A DNA stretch of 64,000 nt from Litsea cubeba (GCA_012931725.1 CM022953.1:27679205-27743204), one strand, 5' to 3'; positions 44,142 through 55,440 are shown, counted from the first letter of the stretch. The notes: generated from the sequence alone by a model not told the origin. Translations and numbers: made by a program.

Positions 44142-44839
44142 TATAGTTTTGAGACTTGAGGCTCATTGATGAATTTTTAGTTAAACTAGAAATCCTGATC
44201 CCATTTGGATTTGGAGAAACTGAAGGTAAGAGTCCACATAACATACTAAACTAATAGGAGATATATAGTGTACGTTTTCTACATGTAACCCTTGACCGAT
44301 CAGTCTTCACCCCCTTCAAAAACCCATTGGATAGAAAAATGCTCCCCATGAATTATGTTCTTTAAAAGGATCAAACTCTCTCAATTTGTGTCCTTGGCTT
44401 TAGGGCTTAAATTTTTTTGAAAGCTAGTTAGCATACCTTGAGTCTCTACTTTCTAAAGATTAAAGGGGGAATGTCAAAAAAGCTTGGGTTGCCAGCTTGG
44501 ATGGTTAGAGACACAGTATAGTGTGCGTGGCTTTGTGAGTTAGAATATTTTCTTGAAAAATATAAATCTTTCAAAACGCAATCCTTTAATAAAAATAAAA
44601 CACTTCTAGAAAAGAAAAGAGGCTTTGGGTTCCTCTTTAGAAGTGTTAGTGCTCTTATCTCTCTTTCTCTCTCTATTAGAATTCAAACTCATGGGCTTTG
44701 CTCACAGAGTCCCATTTCTGGCCAATTGAGCTACAGTCAAGGGACAACATGTTTATACTATATTGATAAAAGCCCCCTTAAAATGACCTCATACAAAATA
44801 TCAAGTAGGCGAACGAGCCATAAAAAATGAGAATCTGAC
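44142..44839 (-). other. terpene synthase intron 1
   Basis: About 720 bp (44121-44839) between exons 1 and 2; AT-rich, no nested element identified. Confidence 0.6.
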
Positions 44840-45046
44840 CTTGTAATCACTTTCAAGGGTCTCTACAAAATTAGAGTCTCACTTGCTAGGCTTGTAATTG
44901 GCAGATCGTCTACGAACTAAATCCAAGTAGCTTGGAGCACTGGCCGTGCATCGAATTGTAAGGTGCGTGTATCTCAAAGTTGTGAGTCTATGCGGACTCG
45001 GAGAATGTTGGAAAGAAAAAGATGGAGTAAGCAATTGCAATGCCAT
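44840..45046 (-). pseudogene. terpene synthase exon 1
   Basis: Starts MALQLLTPSFSF, transit-peptide-like, then DLVRRRSANYKPSK followed by TGA where Trp is expected, then DSNFVETLESDYK up to a GT donor. 207 bp, ends in phase 0. A possible minus-strand TATA (TTTATATATT, about 45085-45095) lies 40-50 bp upstream. Confidence 0.9.
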
Positions 45047-46470
45047 TTTGTTTGTGATGATAAGGTTGCAAACATAGCAATACAAATATATAAAGATAGA
45101 AGCCCAAGAGACCTTCAATCCTCGCATGGAAACTAGTTAGTAAGCTTCTTCTAAACCTGTCATTTGATAGACTCCCTCTCCACATGATATATGATGTTAC
45201 ACATATTGTCCCTTTTACTATTATATATATTATAATGGTCTGAATCATAAAACATGTGACATAAAGTGGTATTCTCGGTACTAAGAGGTAGGACCATTTG
45301 ATAGTCCCATAATATCTCCCACGTCTAGGTCCAAACCTTTTCACCATATTGCCTACTAGGCTAAGGATGCAACGGGCAAAGGTAGAACTGGAACCATTTC
45401 TAAATATTGGTTCCCATGTTTTGCTGGTTCCAAACCAAATCCAATCCAATTCCGAAAATGGGTCCGAATAGAGGACTAGGATTCAGTTCCAAACTAGTTT
45501 TGACTTCTTTTTAATCTTTTTATTATTTCTTTTAGCTAAAAGTAAGGACATCATTCAACTAATTTTAACATTGCATCAAGTCTCCTACTTCCAAGATTAG
45601 AAATAAAAACATCTAACCAAAGTTGATTTTGAGCTGCAGTTTACAACATTAAAGACAATGTTGGGTCTTGGGTCCACGGTTTGGAACTTTTATGGATTTG
45701 GAGTTGGACGCATTTATCAATTGAAATCTAAATTGGATTTCGAACTCATACTCATTTATGAATTGGAACGTAAAACAGGTTCCAAATCTGATTTTTTTAA
45801 CCAGTTGGGATCTCTGGAGAATCGAAGAATATAGGATACTCATTTACATCTGCGGCCTAGGGGTGGTGAAAAGGTCTATTCAGGTGAACATGGGTCGGGT
45901 TGTTTAGGTTTTCTTTTGGTTGAAGGCCAACCCATGCATATCCGAGCAGTGTTTAAAGTGGGTATGGAAATCTCAACCCGTACCTAAGGCGGGTCAACCC
46001 AACTACACTCATATAACCCAACTGGACTCGTATAAAGATGCGACTTTCACACCATGAAGAGTCTGATATGTAATTTCTTCCAATTTTGTGGGTCTCTCCC
46101 AAACTCTCCTCCTCTCTCCATTTTTCAATTTTTTTTATAACATAGGAACCCGCCGACCCTCCTTCGGAGGATCATTGGTAAACCTACGGATACATAGAAC
46201 CACCCATAGCCCTATGTATCGGTTAAGGCCTTAATGGGATTCGAAGGCAGGGCCTCCAGGTTAAAACTGAACTTCCTAACGACATGAACATTTTATGCCT
46301 TTCATATCCATGGTTTCTATGGATGGAAAGAAAGAAAGAGGACTTTCTTAATTATTTGGATAATTTGTATGATATAGACTCCTCATGTGAGTGAAGGAAG
46401 TTGAACTACACATTGAGGCTCACTAACTGAATTGAACCACTTAAAATGGATGCCCTATCTTTTTATGACA
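45047..46470. other. upstream region of terpene synthase, unassigned
   Basis: No ORF recognised. 46160-46180 has a CCTCCTTCGGAGG hairpin within a segment that looks like a dispersed repeat, but I cannot assign it. Confidence 0.4.
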
Positions 46471-46679
46471 TGTCTCTAACATTAACTCTAATTAGAGTTG
46501 GCCCCACCATAAGATTGAGTAAATGATTAATAAGGTGTAAAGACATAACCTTGCAGTTGGACCAGCTTTTAACATATCCCTAACATTGACTCTAATTAGA
46601 GTTAGCCCCACCATAAGATTTAGTATATGATTAATAAGGTGTAAAGACATAACCTTACAGTTGGACCATCTTCTATTAG
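46471..46679. repeat. 104-bp tandem duplication
   Basis: Two units (46471-46574, 46575-46679) about 93 percent alike, each with the palindrome ACTCTAATTAGAGT and ending in CTTGCAGTTGGACC or CTTACAGTTGGACC. Confidence 0.92.
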
Positions 46680-47029
46680 AGTAAAATTTGAAAATTTTAA
46701 TGCAAGAATGGGCTGTCCATTTTGAACAATTTTTATTTTAAAAATATGGGCCCCATAATCAAGTTTTGCTCCCTTGAAGGAAAGTGAGTGACATACTTAA
46801 AGCATCCAGACAATCGGGCTTTTAATTTAGGGGGCTTCGGTCGAAGGTCCCTCAAATCATGACTTTGTTGCAAACATTTTACAAAAAAAAGTTATGCAGC
46901 CAAAGGTCCCTCTCACACTTTCTCATACCTAAAATGTCTAATTTACCCTTTCTTTAGATATTATCCCATGATTGGTGGGATATCCATTAATAATAGTCAA
47001 CTATCATTTAATTGGCCACAATTAATGGA

Positions 47030-47870
47030 ATCACATTAATGAGATTTTCAAATAAATTCTAAAAACACACAAATAAATTCAAAATAACGCAAATAAATTT
47101 CAAAAAATACAATAATTTCAAAAAAAAAGCAATAAATTAAAAAAATCAATATATTTCAAAAGAACAATGATAAATTTAAAAAGATGCAAATAAGTTTCAA
47201 AGATCCAAATAAATTTAAGAAATTGTAAGTAAATCTCAAAAGTCTCAAATAAATCTCAAAAGATCCAATGAAAATTTAAAAAATGCAAACAAGTTTCAAA
47301 AGACGCAAATAAAATTCGAAAGACGTAAATAAAATAAAAAATGCAAATAAATTTAAAAAAATAAAAATACATTTGCCAAAACTAAGATAAACCAGTTTCT
47401 CAAATTTCTGAAAAATTTATTAAAAACTCGAGTATTTTTTTAGAAAAAATCACTTAAATTTATTTAAAATAATAAAAATAAATTTAAAAAATATACAAAC
47501 AAAATTCAAAAACACAAATAGATCTAAAAAAATACAAATAAATTTTCCAAAACCAAAGAAATATCCGTTCAAGAACTCAGTCAAAATTCTCAAAATGGAG
47601 ATAAATTTGTCAAAAACTCAGCTATATTTTTTAAAAATTCAAATAAATTTGCCAAAACCTCAGATAAATTTGTTCTAGAACTTAGATAAATAGCAAAAAA
47701 TTCAAATAGATTTGTCCAGAAGTCAGATAAATTTGACAAAAACTCAGCTAAGTTTGAAAAAAACTCAGATAAATTTGACAGAAACTCAGCTAAATTTGAC
47801 AAAGACTAAGATAAATTTGAAAAAAAATCAGATAAATTCCCTTCACAGTAAAGCCTGCAACTAAGCTCCG
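47030..47870. repeat. A-rich irregular tandem repeat
   Basis: Short variants of AAATAAATTTCAAAA and, from about 47580, CTCAGATAAATTTG recur every 17-30 bp for 800 bp. On the minus strand this gives an incidental NLxEFLS repeat frame. Confidence 0.85.
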
Positions 47871-48614
47871 TCACTTTCTCCGTATCCTCCGTCACCTACT
47901 CCTCCTCCCTCGCCACCCCGGCCCTCCCTTCCCTCCTAGGCTTCTTCCTCCTCTCCCAAGAATCCCTCTCCAACTCCTCCACGAATTCAAAGAAAACCCA
48001 ACTGGTGCGTCCTCTCCTCCACTACATCCAATCTCTTTTCACCTTCTAAGACCTCTCCTCCCAATCCACCGTCAACCACTCCTATCCGGTCACTTCCTCG
48101 AATGAGTACTCCCCTTTCAGCCATCGAAACAAATGACCAAATCAGTCCCAAAGTCATCTGCACAGATTCCAAACTCCATATATGCCAACAACCCATTCCT
48201 TCCAACCAAACCCAGTCAAACACCAACTCAACTCTTTTGCAACCAATCAGCCACTACAAATCACCATCTCCACCGAAGGGTAAGGCACATGAAAGATCCG
48301 GACCGAGGGTCGATCCACGGAGATTCGAAGATTCAGATCTGGGCCACTCGTCGTCATATAATTCTGCCAGGCTATTGAAACCGATTGCGATTTGGAGCAC
48401 ATCCAAATGCACCTTAAACATGCAATTCACTCAATCTCGAGCAAGAAGAATCTGAATCGACCTGAATTCCAAAACAAGAATAACGAAGATTGGAATTCCA
48501 TCTGATCTAGACTCTAATCTAACCAATTTTTAATTAAGAAAGGAATCATAAAAGAAGGATTACAAAGAGTTGATGATGATGACGAGAGAAAGAACACCAC
48601 TTTGAAGGAAGACG
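47871..48614. other. pyrimidine-rich unassigned sequence left of element C
   Basis: C/T-rich and with frames open for 70-120 codons on both strands, none recognised. It adjoins the Tubby-like F-box fragment through the element C insertion and may be its downstream part on the minus strand. Confidence 0.4.
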
Positions 48615-49509
48615 TGTTAGTATTTTTTGTATTGGCTAATTCATGTTAGATAAAACTCTAGGGTTCTTTCAGTTGTATCTTTTATTTGGAAAAGGACTCC
48701 GATGATAGGAGAGGGAAGGACTCTAAGAAGAAAAGTCTGAAAGCATTAGAAGAAGAAAGCTGGAAGAAAAGAGTGTTGATTTACCGCATCATCCAGCAAG
48801 GAGTGCGCTCGAGCGCCCGTATCTTCGCTCGAGCGATCGCGACACAGAGCCTCGTTCACTCGAGCGAATGAAGGGTTCGCTTGAGCGAACAGTGTGCATT
48901 ATTCTGGGAAACTCTCTTTTTCTGATACGAAATTGTTTCCTTTTGAGACTCTGTTTCCCAAGTTGAGTCCTACTTGTGCACTAATTCATAGGCATGAATT
49001 TGGGGATATATATAGGGTATTACTCTCAACCGTAAGGACTACCACTCTCACTAATCTGAATCAGAGATATCTTAGAGAGAGATTTTCCTCTAGAGCCATT
49101 GAGAGATTTTTCTGAATAGCTGCTCTAGAAGGTTTTGCTGCTTCTACTCTCTTATAGAAGATTAATCATCTTAGTGGACAAGGTGCGAGGAGATCAAGTA
49201 AGGAGAATAGTGCACAGTGGAAGTCGTGTTAGTGGATTACGTGCAAGAACAACTGCGGTCCTTAGGTCGAGGTATAGACTGAGGTAAAGGAGCCTGTAAG
49301 TATATCTTGTAAGCTGTTCATGAACTCTTGATTTATGGTTCATGGTTTTTCTCCCTGGATAGGGCTTCCACGCTAAATATTTTGTATGCCTTCTTCTGGT
49401 GTGTGCTTGGTAGATAGCTAGTTCTATATTGTCTGATTGTTTATTTCCACTGCATTGATTAGTTATTTTAGAACTAGTGATCCATTCTGGTAGCCTCAAA
49501 AAACCTTCA
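48615..49509 (+). repeat. 5' LTR of element C
   Basis: 895 bp. TATA box TATATATAG at 49006-49014. Matches 51683-52576 with many scattered substitutions. Confidence 0.93.
48805..48888. promoter_or_regulatory. four CGCTCGAGCG palindromic boxes in U3 of C
   Basis: GCGCTCGAGCGC (48805), TCGCTCGAGCGA (48825), TTCACTCGAGCGAA (48855) and TTCGCTTGAGCGAA (48875), ending about 120 bp upstream of the TATA box. The 3' LTR has the same cluster (51873-51957), with different decayed positions. Confidence 0.65.
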
Positions 49510-49563
49510 ATTGGTATCAGAGCGGGTTACACTATTTTATTGTGTTGATCCATATTTGCTGGA

Positions 49564-51405
49564 ATGGATAATCACCGTGAAAGCACTTCTACCAATAAGC
49601 CTCCTCTGTTGGATGGTAACAATTATGCTTATTGGAAAGCCAGGATGGATGCCTTCTTGAAAGTCATAGATCTGAAAGTTTGGAAATCTGTTGTGAATGA
49701 CTGTTCCTTGCCCACTATTACTGCTGATGGGGTAACTGGACCCAAACCTGAAGATAAGTGGACTAAGGAAGAAGAGTTGGCTGCCACTTGTAACTCTAGG
49801 GCTTTGAATGCTATTTATAATGAAGTTAATATGTCTGAGTATCGTAGAATTTCTACATGCAATACTGATAAAAAAGTTTCAAATATTTTGCAGACTGTGC
49901 ATGAAGGGACTGATAATGTCAAATAGTCGAAACTCCAGAAATTGTATACGGCTTTGGAAACCATAAAGATGGAAGATGATGAAACTTTTAATGAGTTCAA
50001 TTCAAAGCTGAACGCAATTATGAATGATACCTTTACTTTGGGAGAGCCAATTCCTGAAAATAGGACTGTGAAAAGGATTTTACATTCTCTTCCAGAAAGG
50101 TTTGATGCTAAGGTTGTGGCTATTGAGGAGAATAAAAATCCGAATATTCTCAAAGCTGAAGAATTAGTTGGCAACCTTCAGGCTTTTGAAGCAAACCTAA
50201 GGACTAATGGGAAATCTAAATCCAATAGTATTGCTATAAGAGCCTTCAAAGAATCATTCAAGAAAATTGCTAGTGATTCTGATTCTGAGGAGATAGATCC
50301 CCAAGTTGTTGTTCAGTTTATGAAGCACTTTCAGGCATTTATGAAGGGGAAGAAAAGTGATTTGAAAATCCCTAAAAATTTTATAAAGAAGAAATCTTCT
50401 AAAGGGATTCAATGTTTTGAGTGTCATGGTTATGGACACATTGCTAGTGACTGTGCTAACAAAAAACCAAAAAGAAGGCTTTCAACTTGACTTGGGATGC
50501 TGATATTTTAAGGAAGATGATAAAAAATCCGAGCCTGAGAAGCCTGAAGCTAGCAAAGAAAAATTCATGGCATTCATGGCAACTTCAATTTCTACTACTC
50601 CACCAGTGTCTGATAATGAGACCGATCATGATATTAGTGAGTCAGAGACAGAACATGATTGTCAAGAAGAATATTAGATATTATTTGCAAAGTCCATGAA
50701 GATGCTAAAAATGAATGAAAAAATGGCTACAAGCTGGAAAGAATGAAAAGAGCAGAATTTTTCTTTGAAAGCTGAACTGTCAGAAGCTCTTACTAAAGTA
50801 TGTCACTTAGAGGCAGAAAATAACAAATTGGCAGAGAAATTGACTGCTGAAGCATAAAAGTGTGATTTAATTAATCACAGTACGAAGACCTTGAAAGATG
50901 AAAATACCGACTTGCAAGGAAGACTCAAGATAGTTATTTCTGAGTTGGAGATTAGCAAGGCCTCGCTAAACAAGACAAAGACAAAGCCAAAATGCTTGAT
51001 GACATCCTGTGCAGTCAAAAGGTAAAGACAAACATGCATGGCATTGGCTACACTGACGGGGCATCAACATCTAAAGCCAAAGGTACTATCTGTTTTGTTC
51101 AAAATTCAGTTATTTCTAATCCTGCTGCTCATGTTCCAAACACAGTTGCCAAGAATAAACATGTGTCACGTCCTGAAAGATTTCCCACTTGTCATCATAG
51201 TGGAATTATAGGACACATCAGACCACGTTGTAATAAGCTGCGAAAATCACCAAATCAAATGCAATGGAAAACACAGAAGACTGCGCTGAAAAAAAATACC
51301 AAAGTTGTTTGGGTTAAGAAAGAAGATCTGTCTTCCGTGCTGGTACACACTTTGCTGAAGTATTTAAACTTGCAAGGGTGTGTGCCGAAGCTTCATCACC
51401 CCTGA
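49564..51405 (+). pseudogene. Gag of element C, with two zinc knuckles
   Basis: ATG at 49564 (MDNHRESTSTNKPPLLDGNN) opens the copia Gag domain (YAYWKARMDAFLK); a TAG at 49924 replaces a sense codon, and the same frame continues to 50490 with TVKRILHSLPERFDAKV and knuckle CFECHGYGHIASDC. Beyond this, frames shift several times through an acidic and coiled-coil part (50500-50990) to a second knuckle CHHSGIIGHIRPRC (51190) and WVKKEDL. The frame then ends; the protease and pol that normally follow are missing. Confidence 0.88.
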
Positions 51406-51682
51406 TCTACAAGATCAAGCCCCCTCCCCAGTGCTAATGCGAAGATCTTACTGAGGGGGAGCTGTAGAATCCAAATTGACAAAAGCTGCTTGAAGATAAT
51501 TGTTTGTCAATTATGGTCAAAAGGGGGGACAATAATAAAGCTAGGGGGAGAAAACAAGAGAAAGATCTACTGATGTTGTTGCTGTTTTTTTTTTTTTTTT
51601 TGAAAATTCAATGTATTTTGTGTTTTTCTTATGGGTAGATCATTTGTAGGAGTTTTGTCCATGAATTGCCAAAGGGGGAGAT

Positions 51683-52576
51683 TGTTAGTATTGTTTGTAT
51701 TGGCTAATTCATGTTAGACAAAACTCTAGGGGTCTTTGAGTTGTATCTTTTATTTAGAAAAGGACTCCGAAGATAGGAGAAAGAAGGACTCTAAGAAGAA
51801 AAGTTTGAAAACATTAGAAGAAGAAAGCTGGAAGAAAAGAGTGATGATTTACTGCATCATCCAGTAAGGAGTCCGCTCGAGCGCCCACATCTTCGCTCGA
51901 GCGATCGCGAGACAGGGCCTCATTCGCTCGAGCAGACGTAGGGTTCGCTCGAGCGAATAGTGTGCAGTATTCCAGGAAACTCTCTTTTCTGATACGAAAC
52001 TGTTTCCTTTTGAGACTCTATTTCCCAAGTTGAGTCCTACTTGTGCACTAAGTCATAGGCACGAATTTGGGGCTATACATAGGGTATTACTCTCAACCCT
52101 AAGGACTGCCACTCTCACTAATCTGAATCAGAGATATCTTAGAGAGAGATTTTTCACTAGAGCCATTGAGAGATTGTTCTGAAGAGCTGTTCTAGAAGGT
52201 TTTGCTGCTTCTACTCTCTTGTAGAAGATTGATCATCTTGGTGGACAAGGTGCTAGAAGATCAAGTAAGGAAAACGGTGCACGATGGAAGTCGTGTTAGT
52301 GGATTATGTGTAAGAACAACTACGGTCCTTAGGTCGAGGTACAGACTGAGGTAAAGGAGCCTGTGAGTATATCTTGTAAACTGCTCGTGAACTCTTGATT
52401 TCTAGTTAGTGGTTTTTCTCCCTGGATAGGGGTTCCACGCTAAATATTTTGTCTGCCTTCTTGTGGTGTGTGATCGGTATATAGTTAGTCCTATACCGTC
52501 TGATTGTTTATTTACGCTGCATCGATTAGTTAAATTAGAACTAGTGATCCATTCTGGTAGCCCTAAAAAACCTTCA
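51683..52576 (+). repeat. 3' LTR of element C
   Basis: 894 bp, begins TGTTAGTATTGTTTG directly after the polypurine tract and ends ACCTTCA before the AGATG duplication. Confidence 0.93.
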
Positions 52577-52730
52577 AGATGATCTTCCCGCATTGATGTG
52601 GCGATTTGACGATCTCCCTCATGATCTCTCTCCACGTCTTGCAGACGCAGGTGCATGCCAGCACGTTCCTTCGAATTGGCCACCTGTCCTCGCTCGATTC
52701 CAGGTTTTTGAAGATGAGTAGTAGAGGAAG
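52577..52730 (-). pseudogene. Tubby-like F-box protein fragment, interrupted by element C
   Basis: The minus-strand frame reads a degenerate F-box (LPLLLIFKNLESSEDRWP) then VCKTWREIMREIVKSPHQCG and KII at the insertion site; this order is that of plant Tubby-like F-box proteins. The Tubby barrel is not seen. Sequence on the other side of C (below 48615) would continue it; joining across the duplication keeps a few residues and then stops. F-box proteins pick substrates for ubiquitination. This copy is a fragment. Confidence 0.75.
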
Positions 52731-53035
52731 GAAGGGATGAGGGATTGATGAGAGCCATGTGAGAAATCCTTGATGGACTGTTTTGGGGAAAAGAGAGGGA
52801 TTTATAAGATTTGTAATTTGAAATTTCAAAGTTTTATGCCTAAAACGGTTGGATGGGCAAATTAGTCCTGAAAAATATTATCATGTGGACGCAGGGACCT
52901 ATGGCTGCAAATAGTCTAGCTGACTGGACCAGAGGCCTTAACAAGTGTTTGTTTGGACTGTTGGCTGGATACAATCCACTATAGGGACCTTTTGCTAATT
53001 TTCTCTTTAATTTAAGGATGTCAAGTTAGGCCAGT
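52731..53035. other. unassigned spacer
   Basis: Upstream side of the F-box fragment; no feature identified. Confidence 0.4.
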
Positions 53036-53345
53036 GGCGGCATTTATTGGCTCATCTTAACTTTAGAAATATAAGCATGTAATTTGTCCAGGCCCGACAC
53101 GGATCATAAGTATCAGGCCTGAGCTTCCCCATTTGGTCAATTTGGCCAAGTTGAGCCAGGCATTTTCAACAAATAATTATTAAATAACAAGTATTCCTTA
53201 TTCAGGTTTGGACTTTCTTTGACTTAACCCAAGCCCTGCTCAAACATTAAATGGGCCAAGATTATAAATTCAAGCTTGGCCCAAACCTAGCTGGGCTAGG
53301 ATCAACCCTCCGCTAGCCCGGCCTTTGAGCATGCCTAGGTTACAT
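53036..53345. repeat. dispersed repeat, copy 1
   Basis: About 310 bp, roughly 75-80 percent similar to 53630-53945. Both begin near TTGGCTCA(T/A)CTTAACTTTAG and end GGCCTTTGAGCATGCCTAG. No coding capacity seen. Confidence 0.85.
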
Positions 53346-53629
53346 CCTTTTTTTCATTTCCTTTATTTGATAGGTAGGAGTTTCTCAAGTCAAGCGAGTT
53401 ACTAGGTCAACTATAACTCGACCCATTTTATTTTGGGTCACGTTTGATTGACCCACGACCGACCTTCATAAGATGAGGGTCAAGTTATATGGGTCTAACA
53501 TGGTCGGCTGTGGGTCCGGTTAGTGGGTTTAGATCAGATTAATGTATCCATTTTTTTTACCAGTAATTGTATAATTTTATTAAAAGATTGAGATTCTTAG
53601 GGGTGTTCGTGGCCGAGTCATGCCCAATG

Positions 53630-53945
53630 GAGGCGTATCTTGGCTCAACTTAACTTTAGAAACACAAGCATGTAATCTAGCCCAAGCTCAACATGGCTGC
53701 AAGTGTCAGGCTTGAGACTACCCATTTAGTCAATTTGGCCTGGCCGAGCTAGGCATTTTAGCATTAATTTGGACAAATATTCATCGATTTCAAGCATTCC
53801 TTATTTGGGCATGGACTTTCTATGACTTAACCCTAGCCCGACCCAAATATTAAACAGGCCCAAATTATATATTCAAGCACGGCCCAAACTAGGTTGGGCT
53901 AGGAGCGGTCCAGTGCTAGCTTGGCCTTTGAGCATGCCTAGATTT
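53630..53945. repeat. dispersed repeat, copy 2
   Basis: Same orientation as copy 1; separated from it by about 285 bp of unrelated sequence. Confidence 0.85.
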
Positions 53946-54337
53946 TATTAGTGTAATCCTTGGAAGATGTGAATCACTTTCCGCAATAAGCTCTTCTAAA
54001 AAAAAAAATCCTTAATACAGGGAAAGAGTTTCAAGAATGACTCACATTGCAATTGGGAAAATGAATAAGCCCCTCCCATTACAATTGGGAAAGACTTCTG
54101 TCCCTCCAAGACCGGATTGGCTTAATGACCTTCGTACATCAAGTGGTCTTAATGATAATTATACAATAGTTGTTATTTTTGCACATAATTTAAGTCCTAC
54201 GAGTGGAGTATGACTTGATGACCCAATCCATGCAATGGGCTTCAATGCTAGAAAGTCCAAGCCACTCATGTAATATGCTGAAAATGAATTGCCATACCTT
54301 TTTTCCCTCTCCCGCCATCAAAACCCCTATTTTCACT

Positions 54338-54576
54338 CTCTCTCCTGCTCTTCTCTCTCACTCTCGCTCTCTCTCGCTCTTCTCTCACTCTCTGCTCTCT
54401 CACTCTCGCTCTTAGTGCGCTCTCTCTCGCTCAATCTCTTTGCTTTCTCTGTCTCTGTCTCTGTCTCTCTCACTCTTGCTCTCTCACTCACTCTCGCTCG
54501 ATCTCTCTACTCTCTCTCTCGCTCTCTCGATCTATTATTTCTCTCTCTCTGACTCTCTCTGCTCTTTCTCGCTCGA
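54338..54576. repeat. CT-rich microsatellite-like tract
   Basis: Imperfect (CT)n with interspersed CG and CA, such as CTCTCTCGCTCT, ending just before the TCP fragment; probably the 5' untranslated region of the ancestral gene. Confidence 0.9.
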
Positions 54577-54591
54577 TCTGGGATTATTAGG

Positions 54592-54800
54592 GTTTCTCAG
54601 GGTTCTGGTGAGAAATATCGCCACAGCAAGTTGCTTACTTCCAAAGGGCTGAGAGATCGTCATGTTCGTCTTTCTGTACCTACTGCCATCTAGTTTTATG
54701 ATCTTCAAGATCGGTTTGGGTGCGACCAGCCGAGCAAGGCCGTTGATTAATTGATACAAGCTGCTGCCGACGTCATTGCCGAGCTTCCTCTACACTCTCT
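54592..54800 (+). pseudogene. TCP transcription factor domain pseudogene (CIN class, TCP2/24-like)
   Basis: One continuous frame encodes the basic region and helices of a TCP domain: RHSKLLTSKGLRDRHVRLSV, FYDLQDRFGCDQPSKAVD, AAADVIAELP. Two codons are stops: TAG at 54691 where the family has Gln (CAG) and TAA at 54748 where it has Trp. Otherwise no frameshift. TCP proteins bind GGNCCCAC-type sites and control leaf growth. No further gene parts were found downstream. Confidence 0.9.
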
Positions 54801-55139
54801 TGCTGCCTCTGCTCGGACCCTCTCTGTCGTTGCTGCCTCTACATCTCTCCCCTCTCTATAAGTAAACTCTCTTTCTCTTCTCTTCTATGGTAGGCGTTTT
54901 GGTGTTTCGTTACAGTTATTGTTTTTGAAATGTTTTGAGTGTTGATTCAATCGACGCAGAATCTTTATCTCCTCCTCCTCCTCCTCTATATTCCCTTTCG
55001 ACTTCTTTGACAACCAACGACACCACTCAATCTCTCTCTCCCTCTCATCTCCACCACTTATTCCAAGTATGAAATCAATCATTAATCACATTACCCTCCA
55101 TTTTTTTCCATTTGATTCTACCCCAACTCCATTTATTTG
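54801..55139. other. possible continuation of TCP gene relic, unassigned
   Basis: CT-rich, then AT-rich; no conserved motif recognised. Confidence 0.35.
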
Positions 55140-55440
55140 TATATGATTTTGAAAACCCATTTGTAAATGATTGTAGAGAATAGCACAATTGGGTCTCATT
55201 CATACGCACTGATTTTTGCTAAAATTGTTTCTGGGTAGCGGTCATAATCCCGGGTTCATGTGTTTTGTGGGTAATTTTAGTGTTGGGGTGAAAGGATTAG
55301 GGCAACCTGATCTGATCTTGAAGCCCCATTTGCTGACAGATTCTACCTAACTTGATCTATTTGTATATAATCTTGAAAACCCATTTGCAAAATTACTACG
55401 GGGAAGAGCACAATTGGGTCATATGCATTGATTTCCCATC
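55140..55440. repeat. pair of related 80-bp segments
   Basis: Segments at about 55140-55220 and 55360-55432 share TTGAAAACCCATTTG, AGCACAATTGGGTC and CATTGATT-like words; about 220 bp apart. Confidence 0.65.

Larger units (their letters stand above)
24069..45046 (-). pseudogene. terpene synthase pseudogene (TPS-b type), exons 1-5 of usually 7
   Basis: Five minus-strand exons keep the order, lengths and phases of plant terpene synthases: 44840-45046, 43859-44120, 35738-36111, 25361-25579, 24069-24201. Such enzymes ionise prenyl diphosphates to terpenes in plastids. Exon 1 has a Ser/Thr-rich plastid transit peptide and the RR(X8)W motif; exon 4 has the metal-binding DDVYD. Lesions: the Trp codon of RR(X8)W is TGA (44881-44879), and a one-base insertion in exon 3 after RWYI shifts the frame. 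Intron 2 contains a CACTA element and intron 3 element B. Exons 6-7, with the second metal site, are not seen: the sequence is interrupted at 23933. They may be lost or lie beyond element A. Confidence 0.9.
48615..52576 (+). mobile_element. gag-only copia element C with LTRs
   Basis: 3962 bp with LTRs of 895 and 894 bp (TGTTAG...CTTCA), Met-type primer site 49512-49523, polypurine tract AAAGGGGGAGAT (51671-51682) and flanking 5-bp duplication AGACG (48610-48614) / AGATG (52577-52581), one CpG-to-TpG change apart. The interior encodes Gag only; integrase and RT are absent. LTRs differ by several percent, so it is older than D and B. Confidence 0.93.

Noticed and set aside
46155..46275. Possible tRNA- or rRNA-derived element near CCTCCTTCGGAGG and GGGATTCGAAGG.
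   Set aside because: No cloverleaf, A/B box pair or longer RNA-gene similarity could be supported by reading.
47590..47802. Minus-strand NLxEFLS repeat peptide resembling a heptad repeat protein.
   Set aside because: It is the translation of an A-rich simple tandem repeat with no start context or neighbouring gene.
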